Positions 44,590 through 52,744 of a DNA stretch of 64,000 nt are shown here, piece by piece; the stretch's first letter is position 1, and the number at the start of each line of letters is the position of its first letter. This DNA is from an uncultured Draconibacterium sp. GTDB lineage: Bacteria > Bacteroidota > Bacteroidia > Bacteroidales > Prolixibacteraceae. The notes below the pieces were generated by a model, which saw only the letters and a program-made list of their open reading frames with translations, was not told the origin of the DNA and made no database searches. The stretch covers positions 2,681,501 to 2,745,500 of the forward strand of contig NZ_OY771647.1 of NCBI RefSeq assembly GCF_963674925.1. Reading direction: 5' to 3'. The position numbers and the translations under genes were made by a program.

Positions 44590-46044
44590 CTATTTTATAT
44601 TTTCAAGCACATCAACCAGGTGTTTCCAGAATTTTTCAGTGGTTGAAATGTCAAGCCGTTCATCGGGCGAATGAGCACCGCGTATGGTCGGGCCAAATGA
44701 GACCATATCCAAGTGCGGGTATTTTTCAAGGAATAAACCACATTCCAGTCCGGCATGAATTGAGCGAACAACCGGCTCAACACCAAACAATTTTTTATAA
44801 GATTCAACGGTGGTTTTTAAAATGTCAGAATCCGTATTTGGAGTCCAGCCCGGATAACCGTCGCTGTGTATTACAGTTGCTCGGGCAAGGCTAAAAACTG
44901 ATTTTACGGTTTCGGCGGCGTAATATTTACGTCCTTCAATTTCACTTCGCTGACTGGTAGTTACCACTATTTTACTGTCGTTGGTAAATTTTACCGAAGC
45001 CAGGTTTGTTGAGGTTTCTACCATCCCTTCCATACGTGAGCTCATTTCCATTACACCATGTGGACAGGCATAAATGGCATTTAAAAGTTTGTTCTGCGTA
45101 TCGGTATCAACAACAAAAGTTGGTAGTTCGGTTTCTGTACAACTGATTTCCAGTTTTGGCTCAGCATACTGAAATTCATCTTTTATAGAAGCAGCCATTT
45201 TATTGAATGAAGCCAACACATTCTCTTTTTTATCAGCAGGAATAGTGATAATTCCAAATGCTTCGCGGGCAATGGCATTACGCAAATTACCTCCGTCAAA
45301 TTCTGCGAGACGGATTTCAAAATCCTCGTTCCAGTTCCACAAAAAGCGGTTGAGGATTTTGTTGGCATTTCCTCGGTTTTTGTGAATATCGTCACCTGAG
45401 TGGCCTCCCAAAAGTCCGCTAACTGAAATTTTCAGAGCTATTGAGTTTTTGTCTGTCTCTTTCTGCTGGTAATTAAAAGTAGCCAGTGTGTCAATTCCGC
45501 CGGCACAACCGATAAACAGCTCACCTTCGTCTTCCGAGTCGAGGTTCAGCAAAACCGAGCCCGATAAAAAGCCGGGTTGCAGGTTAAAAGCACCGGTTAA
45601 TCCTGTTTCTTCATCAACAGTTATCAGACATTCAATAGGGCCGTGTTTTATTTCTTTTGATGTAAGTACAGCCAGTTGGGCTGCAATACCAATCCCGCAA
45701 TCGGCACCCAATGTAGTTCCGTTGGCTTTTACCCAACCGTCAACTATGATCGGCTCAATGGCGTCGTTATCAAAATCAAAAATTTTATCCGAATTCTTCT
45801 CGCAAACCATGTCCATGTGCGTTTGCAGAATAACAGTTGGAGCCTGCTCCATTCCTTTGCTGGCAGGCTTTTTAATTACTACGTTCCCAATTTTATCGGT
45901 GTGTGCTTCCAGTTTGTTTTCATGGGCAAAATCGAGTAAATATTGTCTTATCTTTTCCTCTTTTTTCGATGGCCGTGGTACGTGGCAAATCTCTTCGAAA
46001 TAATTAAAAAGAGGCTGTGGTTTTAACGCTGCTAATGTTTTCAT
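44590..46044 (-). CDS. pepD: Aminoacyl-histidine dipeptidase (PepD, M20 family)
   Basis: The 484-residue zinc peptidase keeps the M20 ligands and catalytic residues: LQTHMDMVCE (His76, Asp78), LGADCGIG, ITVDEETGLTGAF and NLDSEDEGELFIGCAGG. The C-terminal IRGAHSPDERLDI contains the last metal histidine. It hydrolyses Xaa-His and other dipeptides in the cytoplasm. The length is typical of PepD with its inserted lid domain. It is alone, with a terminator downstream. Confidence 0.95.
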   Translation of the reverse strand: MKTLAALKPQPLFNYFEEICHVPRPSKKEEKIRQYLLDFAHENKLEAHTDKIGNVVIKKPASKGMEQAPTVILQTHMDMVCEKNSDKIFDFDNDAIEPIIVDGWVKANGTTLGADCGIGIAAQLAVLTSKEIKHGPIECLITVDEETGLTGAFNLQPGFLSGSVLLNLDSEDEGELFIGCAGGIDTLATFNYQQKETDKNSIALKISVSGLLGGHSGDDIHKNRGNANKILNRFLWNWNEDFEIRLAEFDGGNLRNAIAREAFGIITIPADKKENVLASFNKMAASIKDEFQYAEPKLEISCTETELPTFVVDTDTQNKLLNAIYACPHGVMEMSSRMEGMVETSTNLASVKFTNDSKIVVTTSQRSEIEGRKYYAAETVKSVFSLARATVIHSDGYPGWTPNTDSDILKTTVESYKKLFGVEPVVRSIHAGLECGLFLEKYPHLDMVSFGPTIRGAHSPDERLDISTTEKFWKHLVDVLENIK

Positions 46045-46124
46045 TATCTAAAAATTTAGAAGTACAAAGTTGGAAAAATGAAAGGAAAAAATTGTTGACA
46101 GATGACAGGTCTGCAACGGTATTA

Positions 46125-46724
46125 TCAATACGTGTGCTTCCCTGTATTCCAACCTTTTTTGCCAAGCAGTTTCTCCCCCGAGTCTATTGCTCCGCTTTCA
46201 ATTTCGGTTCCCATAGAGTCGTTCCAACGGTTGAGATAACCAAATAAAGCAACTACTCCGGTTATTTCCACGATTTCACCTTCACTCCAGTATGTTCTTA
46301 AATTTTCTGCAATTTGGTCATCAACACTATTTGGTATAATGGATGCTGCAAATGCAAAATCCAGAGCGGCCCGTTCAGCTTCCGAAAAAGCTGTGTGTGT
46401 TTTGTAGTCCCAGATATTGTCAAGTTTTTCCTGTTCTGCACCATAACGTTCTGCAGCACGAATGGCATGCGCCTGGCAATAACGGCAGCCTGCAGCATTG
46501 CTGCTGATGTATGCGATCATTCGTTTTAATGCACTGGTAACACGTCCCTGATTCTCCATAACTGCCTTGTTCATTTCGATAAATGCATAGGCAATACGTG
46601 GCCGGTGATGCATGGTTTTTACGCTGTTGGGGCAGAAGCCAAGCGTCTCTTCGTAAAACTCGATTAGTTGTTGTAATTCCGGATCAGAATCTCCGGTTTT
46701 TGGAGCTACAAGTGGTTGTTTCAT
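46125..46724 (-). CDS. Carboxymuconolactone decarboxylase (AhpD-like) family protein
   Basis: The 199-residue helical protein carries the CMD redox motif GCRYCQAHAIRAA (about 79-91), as in AhpD-like peroxidase-related enzymes. This suggests a thiol oxidoreductase rather than a decarboxylase. The C-terminal WNDSMGTEIE region is that of the peroxidase-related subgroup. It lies 17 bp after the start-proximal end of the AI-2E-family gene, so they may be cotranscribed. Confidence 0.87.
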   Translation of the reverse strand: MKQPLVAPKTGDSDPELQQLIEFYEETLGFCPNSVKTMHHRPRIAYAFIEMNKAVMENQGRVTSALKRMIAYISSNAAGCRYCQAHAIRAAERYGAEQEKLDNIWDYKTHTAFSEAERAALDFAFAASIIPNSVDDQIAENLRTYWSEGEIVEITGVVALFGYLNRWNDSMGTEIESGAIDSGEKLLGKKGWNTGKHTY

Positions 46725-46741
46725 CTTTATACAAACAGGTT

Positions 46742-47773
46742 TTATTCGTTAATGGTGCCGCGCTGACTTAATAAAATGGCAAACGGTCGTGTTCCAGGAA
46801 ATTCCGACATTATAATGATCAGTATAACAGTGATTGGTACGCTTAGCAACATACCTGAAATACCCCAGATTACGCCCCAAATGGCCAGTGTTAGAAATAC
46901 AACCAGCGGGCTGATGTTTAGCGTGTTTCCCATTAGTTTCGGCTCAATGAAGTTTCCAACTACCATTTGGATGGCGCCAACAATTGTAAGGACTAATATT
47001 CCCGGAGTTAATTCGCCAAATTGCAGGATCGCAAATATTGCCGGAAATGCTGTGGCAATCAATGATCCGATAGTTGGAATAAAATTGAGAACAAAGATCA
47101 GAAACGCCCAGAAAACAGGTGCATCGATACCAATAAAAAGTAAGGCGAAATAACTCAGAAAACCGGTTAAGAGACTGGTCAGGGTTTTCAGTGCCACATA
47201 GTTTCCAATGGAGTGATCAATTTTATCAACCAGTTTTTTTACATGCTCATGACGTTTCTTGTCAGGGTACATTGCTTTTAGCTTTTTAGGAAATATTGGC
47301 TCTTCCAGCAATAAAAACAAAAGATAAAGTAACACGGTAAATGCGTTACCAAACAGCCCAGTTAAGGTACTTAACAGCGATGAAAGAATGCTCCCGAAGT
47401 TCAGGTCTTTAGCAAAATTTCCGGCCATATTCATGAGGTCGATATCAAATTGCTGGTTGATCTGCTGGGCTATTTTATTTACGTTGGCTTCGTAAACCGG
47501 TAGGGTAGTCGACAGCGTTTTAATGTTTTTCGAAATCATGGTAACGGCCAGTGTCAAAAAGCCAATCAATACCAATGCTGAAAACAGGGTGATGATCCAT
47601 TTGGGCATGTGGCCAATGAATTTCACTTTCACCAGTAACTTTTTAATTACCCGGATAAGAAACCAAAACAGAATGGCCAAAATAAACGGGATAATAATTG
47701 ACTGGGCATAAATACAAACCACAACAATTGTGATAAGGATTAAGAAAATATAAATCTTTTTGCTTGTTTCCAT
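46742..47773 (-). CDS. AI-2E family transporter (TqsA/PerM-like permease)
   Basis: The 343-residue polytopic protein has paired N-terminal helices, a soluble amphipathic region (about 75-150), a central YLLFLLLEEPIFPKKL segment, and the C-terminal family motif FVLNFIPTIGSLIATAFPAIFA with GNFIEPKLMGNTLNISPLVVFL. Members export autoinducers or ions (some are Na+/H+ antiporters). The substrate is unclear here. The ATG at 47773 is chosen because METSKKIYIF leads straight into the first helix. Confidence 0.92.
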   Translation of the reverse strand: METSKKIYIFLILITIVVVCIYAQSIIIPFILAILFWFLIRVIKKLLVKVKFIGHMPKWIITLFSALVLIGFLTLAVTMISKNIKTLSTTLPVYEANVNKIAQQINQQFDIDLMNMAGNFAKDLNFGSILSSLLSTLTGLFGNAFTVLLYLLFLLLEEPIFPKKLKAMYPDKKRHEHVKKLVDKIDHSIGNYVALKTLTSLLTGFLSYFALLFIGIDAPVFWAFLIFVLNFIPTIGSLIATAFPAIFAILQFGELTPGILVLTIVGAIQMVVGNFIEPKLMGNTLNISPLVVFLTLAIWGVIWGISGMLLSVPITVILIIIMSEFPGTRPFAILLSQRGTINE

Positions 47774-47932
47774 GAGGTAGAAATTAATTGGGGAAAAATA
47801 CAAAAAACTTCGTTGCCCGTTTGCTATGGCTTTCGCAAACTTGTTCAGAAAGGAACAATAAGTATGCTATACGCTTTGAATTTAATCTACTGGCCGGGCT
47901 TTTGTTTTCCTGGTATTATCCTCTGATTTATA

Positions 47933-49264
47933 TCAGCAACTGATTTTGGCAGACTCTTTCACTCCCCATTCTTCTTTCATGGTAATGCCGAGTTTCTCCA
48001 GTTCTGTTAAAATAGGCTCGTAAATACTTTTCGAAACCGGAATTTGAACCCCTTTGTCGGTAACCTTTTCATCCAGGATCATTTTAACTGCAATGGCTGC
48101 CGGTAACCCAACAGTTCTCGCAATCGATGTATCTTCTTTAGTGGCAAAATCAAGCAGCCGCGATTTAACAACTTCAGTGCTTCCATCGGCATTTTCAACC
48201 AAAAACGAGTGAAGCATAATAACCATGTCGCGGGCACCTTCGGGCAACATCATTTTTTTGAACATCAGGTCGGTAACCATATCAAAGTTGGAGCCTTCGT
48301 CCATTGCAACCATATAATCGCTGAAAAGACCCAACCATTCCATTGCTAAAATAGCCGGGCTGTCAATTGGCAGCCGCAGTCGCTCAGCAGCTTTTTCTTT
48401 AATGTTTGCCGGATAAACATCCAGCTGGCGTGCCATAATTTTTTTGTAGGTTTTTCCGGCAAAATTTTGTTTGTCGTACGTAACCAATCCAAGTGTTTTT
48501 ATGGCATCCATAATTTCACACCAGTAGGGGTAACGGAAAGTTCCGCGGTACATGGTTTCAACATCTTTTAATCCGTACAGATCGATGTATGCCAACGAAT
48601 CGCGATTTGGGTATACCTCCATCTCTCCAATTTCGGGGAAATCAATTTTTAGTGGATTTTTAAAAAGATTTTCAGTGGGGAGCTCAATAACTTCTCCACC
48701 TTTTAAATATTTTGCGCCGTTATTTCCGGCCATAATCACACCCTTTGGCGACCATGAAAATTTGTATTTAAACGGATTGTCAGCTTCTTCGGGAGCAGCC
48801 AATGCACCGCATAACGAGTAAAATTCTTTAATCCTGCCACCTTTGTCTTTCACCTTGTCGATAATTCGCATGGCAGTCATGTGGTCAAAACCCGGATCAA
48901 CACCAATCTCGTTCAGAATGATAATTCCTGCGTTTTTAGCTTCTGTATCCAAAGCTTTCATTTCGTCTGACACATATGATGTGGTTACCATATTTTTTTT
49001 GTGCTTTATACACAATTTGGCAACCGTTACATGATGTGCGTAAGGCAGCAGACTTACGGTTAAATCGTGCGATGCAATTAGCTGATCAAGTTGAGTAAGA
49101 TCATCGGTGGTCCATTGCGTGGCTTTGCCGTTGGCGCGGTTTCTTAATAATTTTTCGGCTTTTGCAATTGTGCGGCTGGCAATGGTTAATTCTATTTGGT
49201 TGTCAAGAATATAATCGGCAAGTGGTTTGGCCACCATTCCGGCGCCAAGTAATAATACTTTCAT
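47933..49264 (-). CDS. Saccharopine dehydrogenase-like protein, copy 1
   Basis: The 443-residue Rossmann enzyme begins MKVLLLGAGMVAKPLADYIL and has VSLLPYAHH, NEIGVDPGFDHMTAMRIID, EADNPFKYKFSWSPKGVIMAG and TVGLPAAIAVKMILDEKV. It aligns along its length with the saccharopine dehydrogenase half of animal AASS, which makes 2-aminoadipate semialdehyde and glutamate from saccharopine. It diverges from the lysine-type cluster beginning at 49803 and has a paralog at 57198. Start at 49264 rather than 49366 puts the glycine motif at the N-terminus. Confidence 0.9.
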   Translation of the reverse strand: MKVLLLGAGMVAKPLADYILDNQIELTIASRTIAKAEKLLRNRANGKATQWTTDDLTQLDQLIASHDLTVSLLPYAHHVTVAKLCIKHKKNMVTTSYVSDEMKALDTEAKNAGIIILNEIGVDPGFDHMTAMRIIDKVKDKGGRIKEFYSLCGALAAPEEADNPFKYKFSWSPKGVIMAGNNGAKYLKGGEVIELPTENLFKNPLKIDFPEIGEMEVYPNRDSLAYIDLYGLKDVETMYRGTFRYPYWCEIMDAIKTLGLVTYDKQNFAGKTYKKIMARQLDVYPANIKEKAAERLRLPIDSPAILAMEWLGLFSDYMVAMDEGSNFDMVTDLMFKKMMLPEGARDMVIMLHSFLVENADGSTEVVKSRLLDFATKEDTSIARTVGLPAAIAVKMILDEKVTDKGVQIPVSKSIYEPILTELEKLGITMKEEWGVKESAKISC

Positions 49265-49802
49265 TTTTCTGTTTTCTGTTTGTTTCCAATTATTCAAACG
49301 AAAATTATAAGAATTCGTTCGATAATTTTCGCCCTGGTTTTTATCTGAATTTATTGTCCTGATCAAAAAAAAGGATTTTTAGTTGATGCAATAAACTTCT
49401 TTTTTTCAGCCCCTTAAGTTGCTAAAAATTTACTGAACAAAAGATGATATCTACCATTTTTATAAATTATGGTAAAAATCATGGGCTTCTGGTTCAAATT
49501 TTTATAAATTGTGCACATGGTACAATCGTATTCATGTCCTGTATTCTTCTATCTTGGCATGCCGGAGTGCCTCGATGATGATACGGTTTCACATTAGCTG
49601 CAACCGCAGTTATTTCTATTCCATAACTCTTATTGACGCTTGTCAATACTTTTTTCGGTATTAATTCCTTTCAAATCGGTGTGTCGATAAGACGGATTCG
49701 GAATGAAGCGCAACAGCCGTACTACATGGTTCGTATACAACTATGTATGTGCTATTGAGTGTTTTTCAGACTTTTCAGTTACAAATTATAATACTTAACG
49801 AG
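49265..49802. other. Divergent regulatory region of the aminoadipate-type cluster
   Basis: This 538-bp gap separates the two divergent transcription units. It contains a 13-bp direct repeat ATTTTTATAAATT (49456-49468 and 49498-49510). The first copy lies between inverted TACCAT and ATGGTA. A palindrome ATTGAC-GCTT-GTCAAT (49632-49647) lies further on. No gene is evident and no exact TAnnTTTG box was found in either direction. Confidence 0.6.
49452..49510. promoter_or_regulatory. Paired direct-repeat sites, possible operators
   Basis: ATTTTTATAAATT occurs twice with starts 42 bp apart, four helical turns, so both lie on the same DNA face. The first copy is framed by TACCAT/ATGGTA. This would suit a dimeric or Lrp-type regulator; no regulator gene is in the cluster. 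Confidence 0.4.
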
Positions 49803-51371
49803 ATGAATAGTGCGAGAGAATCATTAAATATTGATCAAATGATGCGTGCTTACGATTTTACGCCCGAAACAATACAAACCATTAATATCGAGAAACTTTT
49901 GCCTGTCGGTTTAATTCGGCGTTTACAAAAATGTTATCCTCAGTATTCCCAATTTTCAAAACAAAAGGAACCTCTTTTTAAAGGAAAAACACATTACTCC
50001 GGATTAAACGGTTTTCGCGAAATTTTACATGTATTGAAAGCAAATGAGGTAGTGCTTGACCGCATTAAGGAACGCGAGTTTTTCCTTGAAGTTTACCGTT
50101 TTATGGCCACCAAACATATTCTGAATACCATCGATTGGAGCAACTATAAAAACGATCCGAATTATTACCTGGTATTTCCGCAACCGGATATGATTAACAA
50201 AGCGGATGTACAGAAATACCTGGATGCCGGCAATGACGAAGAACGGCGGAAAGTTGTTGAAGCCTACCAGTTAAAAACCAATCCGCACGACGGAAAACAG
50301 AAACTCAACAAACCTTTTTTTTATAACGAAGAGGGGCAAATAGAAATTCTGGAAGGTAGCCAGCATAAATACCCGCCAATAAAACTGATTCTGGATGCCG
50401 GAACACAAAACTGTTTTGCTTTTTGTACCTATTGTTTTCGGCATGCACAGGTGCGTGGCGATGAGGATATGTTTGTGCAGCGCGATATCAGCCAGGTGCA
50501 CAATTACCTGAAAAAGCACAAAGAAGTAACTGACATATTAATTACAGGAGGAGATGCGGGGTACATTTCTTACAGGCGTTTAAAGGAATACCTCATACCA
50601 ATTCTGGAAGATGACGAGCTTTTACATATCCGTACGCTTCGGATCGGTTCAAGGGCTATCACCTTTCATCCTGAGCATTTGCTTACCGATCAGTTTAAAG
50701 AAATACTGGAACTGCTGAGCATGACCGTTGAAAATGGTATTCAGGTAGTTTGGATGTCACACACATCAACACCGCGCGAAATCCTGAATCCTGGGGCAAT
50801 TGTCGCCATTCAGCGACTAAAAAAATACGGAATTAAAGTGAAGAGCCAAAGTCCGATTATGAACACCATTAGTTTGTATAAGGATGAAAATGGGAAAGTA
50901 GATGTAGATCGTTCGGCACAAAACTGGATCGATTTGGGCAATGTTCTGGCCATGGTTGGAATCGGTTTCCATTCGATGTACTGTGCACGGCCAACCGGCG
51001 AGCATCATCATTTTACAGCACCTTTAGCCGACATCTCGAAAGTATTCAATAAGGTGTATCGAGGTTTGGCTTCGATAAATCGTCCGTCGCGTTATATCAC
51101 CATGACTTCTTCTGCCGGAAAAACTTCATTAATGGGGACAACTGAGATTGATGGTGAAAAAGTGTTTGTACTCAAATTTAACGAAGCCCGGAACATGGAG
51201 TGGATGGACCGCGTATATTTTGCTGAATACGACGAGCAGGAAAATACGATAGAAAAATTAAAGCCTTATAAGGCCGACAAATATTTCTACGAAGATGAAC
51301 TGGAAGAGATTGAAGGCAGGCTGGAAGAAGCATTAAGAAAGGAATCGTTAAAAACGGTGAGTCATGATTAA
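49803..51371 (+). CDS. KamA family radical SAM 2,3-aminomutase, proposed to act on 2-aminoadipate
   Basis: The radical SAM core has CFAFCTYC (Cys204, 208, 211), Arg213 right after it (the residue binding the amino acid carboxylate in lysine 2,3-aminomutase), TGGDAG (248-253) and the PLP lysine in SAGKTS (Lys440). An N-terminal domain of about 190 residues makes it longer (522) than lysine 2,3-aminomutase (about 416). The two aspartates that hold the lysine side-chain amine in that enzyme (Asp293, Asp330) correspond here to Ala395-Arg396 in YCARPTG and to Thr/Met in ITMTSS. This argues against lysine as substrate and suits an acidic side chain. The zinc-site cysteines are also missing. Start at 49803 removes an unlikely 20-residue lead. 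The pcaI-like start overlaps its stop by 8 bp. Confidence 0.85.
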   Translation: MNSARESLNIDQMMRAYDFTPETIQTINIEKLLPVGLIRRLQKCYPQYSQFSKQKEPLFKGKTHYSGLNGFREILHVLKANEVVLDRIKEREFFLEVYRFMATKHILNTIDWSNYKNDPNYYLVFPQPDMINKADVQKYLDAGNDEERRKVVEAYQLKTNPHDGKQKLNKPFFYNEEGQIEILEGSQHKYPPIKLILDAGTQNCFAFCTYCFRHAQVRGDEDMFVQRDISQVHNYLKKHKEVTDILITGGDAGYISYRRLKEYLIPILEDDELLHIRTLRIGSRAITFHPEHLLTDQFKEILELLSMTVENGIQVVWMSHTSTPREILNPGAIVAIQRLKKYGIKVKSQSPIMNTISLYKDENGKVDVDRSAQNWIDLGNVLAMVGIGFHSMYCARPTGEHHHFTAPLADISKVFNKVYRGLASINRPSRYITMTSSAGKTSLMGTTEIDGEKVFVLKFNEARNMEWMDRVYFAEYDEQENTIEKLKPYKADKYFYEDELEEIEGRLEEALRKESLKTVSHD

Positions 51372-52086
51372 CAAGATCGTGAATTCGGCAAAAGAAGCGG
51401 TTGCCGGAATTTTCGACGGAGCAACCGTAATGATCAGTGGTTTTGGTGAAGCCGGTAGCCCGGTAGAATTGATTCACGCGCTGGTTGATCAGGGGGCAAA
51501 AGACCTGACCGTTGTGAGTAACAATGCCGGAAGCGGACATGTTGGTTTGGCAGCACTTATCGAAAACCGGCAGGTAAAAAAGATTCTCTGCTCTTTTCCA
51601 CGAACCGCAATTTCAGTTGTTTTTCCCGAGTTGTACCGGGCCGGCGAAATTGAATTGGAACTGGTGCCGCAGGGAACCTTAGCCGAACGCATTCGTGCAG
51701 GAGGCGCAGGAGTTCCGGCATTTTATACGCCTACAACTGTAAATACTCCTTTGGCAGAAGGCAAAGAAATACGCGAGTTTAATGGCCGGCAATACGTAAT
51801 GGAAGAAGCTATTCAAGCCGATTTTGCTTTGGTGAAATGTGCTACGGCCGATAAATACGGCAACCTGATCTACAATAAAACTGCCCGCAATTTTGGGCCG
51901 GTTATGTGTATGGCTGCAAAAACGACTATTGTTCAAGCCAAACAGGTGGTTGAACTTGGAAGTATTAATCCGGAACATGTGGTAACACCGGGAATTTTTG
52001 TTCATCGAGTAGTGGAAATTCCTAATCCCGCTGATGAATCGAAACTGGTTGCCGAAAATGTAAAGTACCATGGAATCAGACAATAA
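51364..52086 (+). CDS. 3-oxoacid CoA-transferase subunit A, PcaI-like
   Basis: The 240-residue alpha subunit carries SGFGEAGSPVELIHALVDQGAKDLTVVSNNAGSG-type residues (about 22-54), CSFPRTAISVVFPELYRAGEIELELVPQGTLAERIR, and ARNFGPVMCMAAKT. From memory these are closer to PcaI of Pseudomonas (3-oxoadipate CoA-transferase) than to AtoD or ScoA. Together with subunit B it would activate 3-oxoadipate with succinyl-CoA. It overlaps the aminomutase gene upstream and the subunit B gene by 17 bp downstream. No aromatic ring-cleavage genes are nearby. Confidence 0.88.
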   Translation: MINKIVNSAKEAVAGIFDGATVMISGFGEAGSPVELIHALVDQGAKDLTVVSNNAGSGHVGLAALIENRQVKKILCSFPRTAISVVFPELYRAGEIELELVPQGTLAERIRAGGAGVPAFYTPTTVNTPLAEGKEIREFNGRQYVMEEAIQADFALVKCATADKYGNLIYNKTARNFGPVMCMAAKTTIVQAKQVVELGSINPEHVVTPGIFVHRVVEIPNPADESKLVAENVKYHGIRQ

Positions 52087-52726
52087 TAATAGAGGTTGGA
52101 GCACCGGCGAAATGGCGCAAAAAGTGGCCATGGACATTCACGATGGTGCGTATGTAAATCTCGGGATTGGTATTCCTGAAATGGTTGCCGGATTTATACC
52201 CGAAGGGCGTGAAGTGATTTATCATACCGAAAATGGCTTGCTCGGAATGGGAACGATTGCTGAAGTTGGTAATGAAGATTCGGAGCTGGTAAATGCCGGA
52301 AAAAAATATGTAACAGCCATTCCCGGGGCGGCTTATTTTCATCATGCCGACAGCTTTGCCATGATACGCGGCGGCCATATCGATATTTGTGTCCTGGGTG
52401 CTTACCAGGTTTCGGAAGAAGGCGATCTGGCCAACTGGTCTACCGGAAATCCAAATGATATTCCCGCAGTGGGCGGTGCCATGGATTTGGTGGCCGGTGT
52501 AAAAACCATTTTTGTCATTACAAAACACACAACCAAAACCGGCGAATCGAAAATTGTAAAACAGTGCACTTACCCTCTAACGGGGAAAAATTTGGTGAGT
52601 CGTATCTACACCAATTTTGCAATAATTGATGTCAGAGATAAACAGCTTTACGTGAGGGAACTCGCTCCGGGAGTAAGTTTCGACTTTTTGCAAGAACATA
52701 CCGATGCAACTTTGCATCAGGATTAA
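52070..52726 (+). CDS. 3-oxoacid CoA-transferase subunit B, PcaJ-like
   Basis: The 218-residue beta subunit has the catalytic glutamate in TENGLLGMG (Glu54), NAGKKYVTAIPGAAYFHHADSFAMIRGGHIDI, EGDLANWSTGNPNDIPAVGGAMDLVAGVK and CTYPLTG. These stretches match PcaJ-type 3-oxoadipate CoA-transferase well. The gene overlaps subunit A, and the aminotransferase follows 18 bp later, so the three are one translationally coupled unit. Acetoacetate as substrate cannot be excluded by sequence. Confidence 0.88.
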   Translation: MESDNNNRGWSTGEMAQKVAMDIHDGAYVNLGIGIPEMVAGFIPEGREVIYHTENGLLGMGTIAEVGNEDSELVNAGKKYVTAIPGAAYFHHADSFAMIRGGHIDICVLGAYQVSEEGDLANWSTGNPNDIPAVGGAMDLVAGVKTIFVITKHTTKTGESKIVKQCTYPLTGKNLVSRIYTNFAIIDVRDKQLYVRELAPGVSFDFLQEHTDATLHQD

Positions 52727-52744
52727 AACCGTAAGTACAAAAAG

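Noticed and set aside
45488..46003. 171-codon forward open frame inside pepD
   Set aside because: Antisense shadow of a well-conserved peptidase gene.
49803..51371. EpmB or true lysine 2,3-aminomutase
   Set aside because: No epmA or efp nearby and the protein is far longer than EpmB; the lysine-binding aspartates are missing and no 5,6-aminomutase, kce or kal genes are present.
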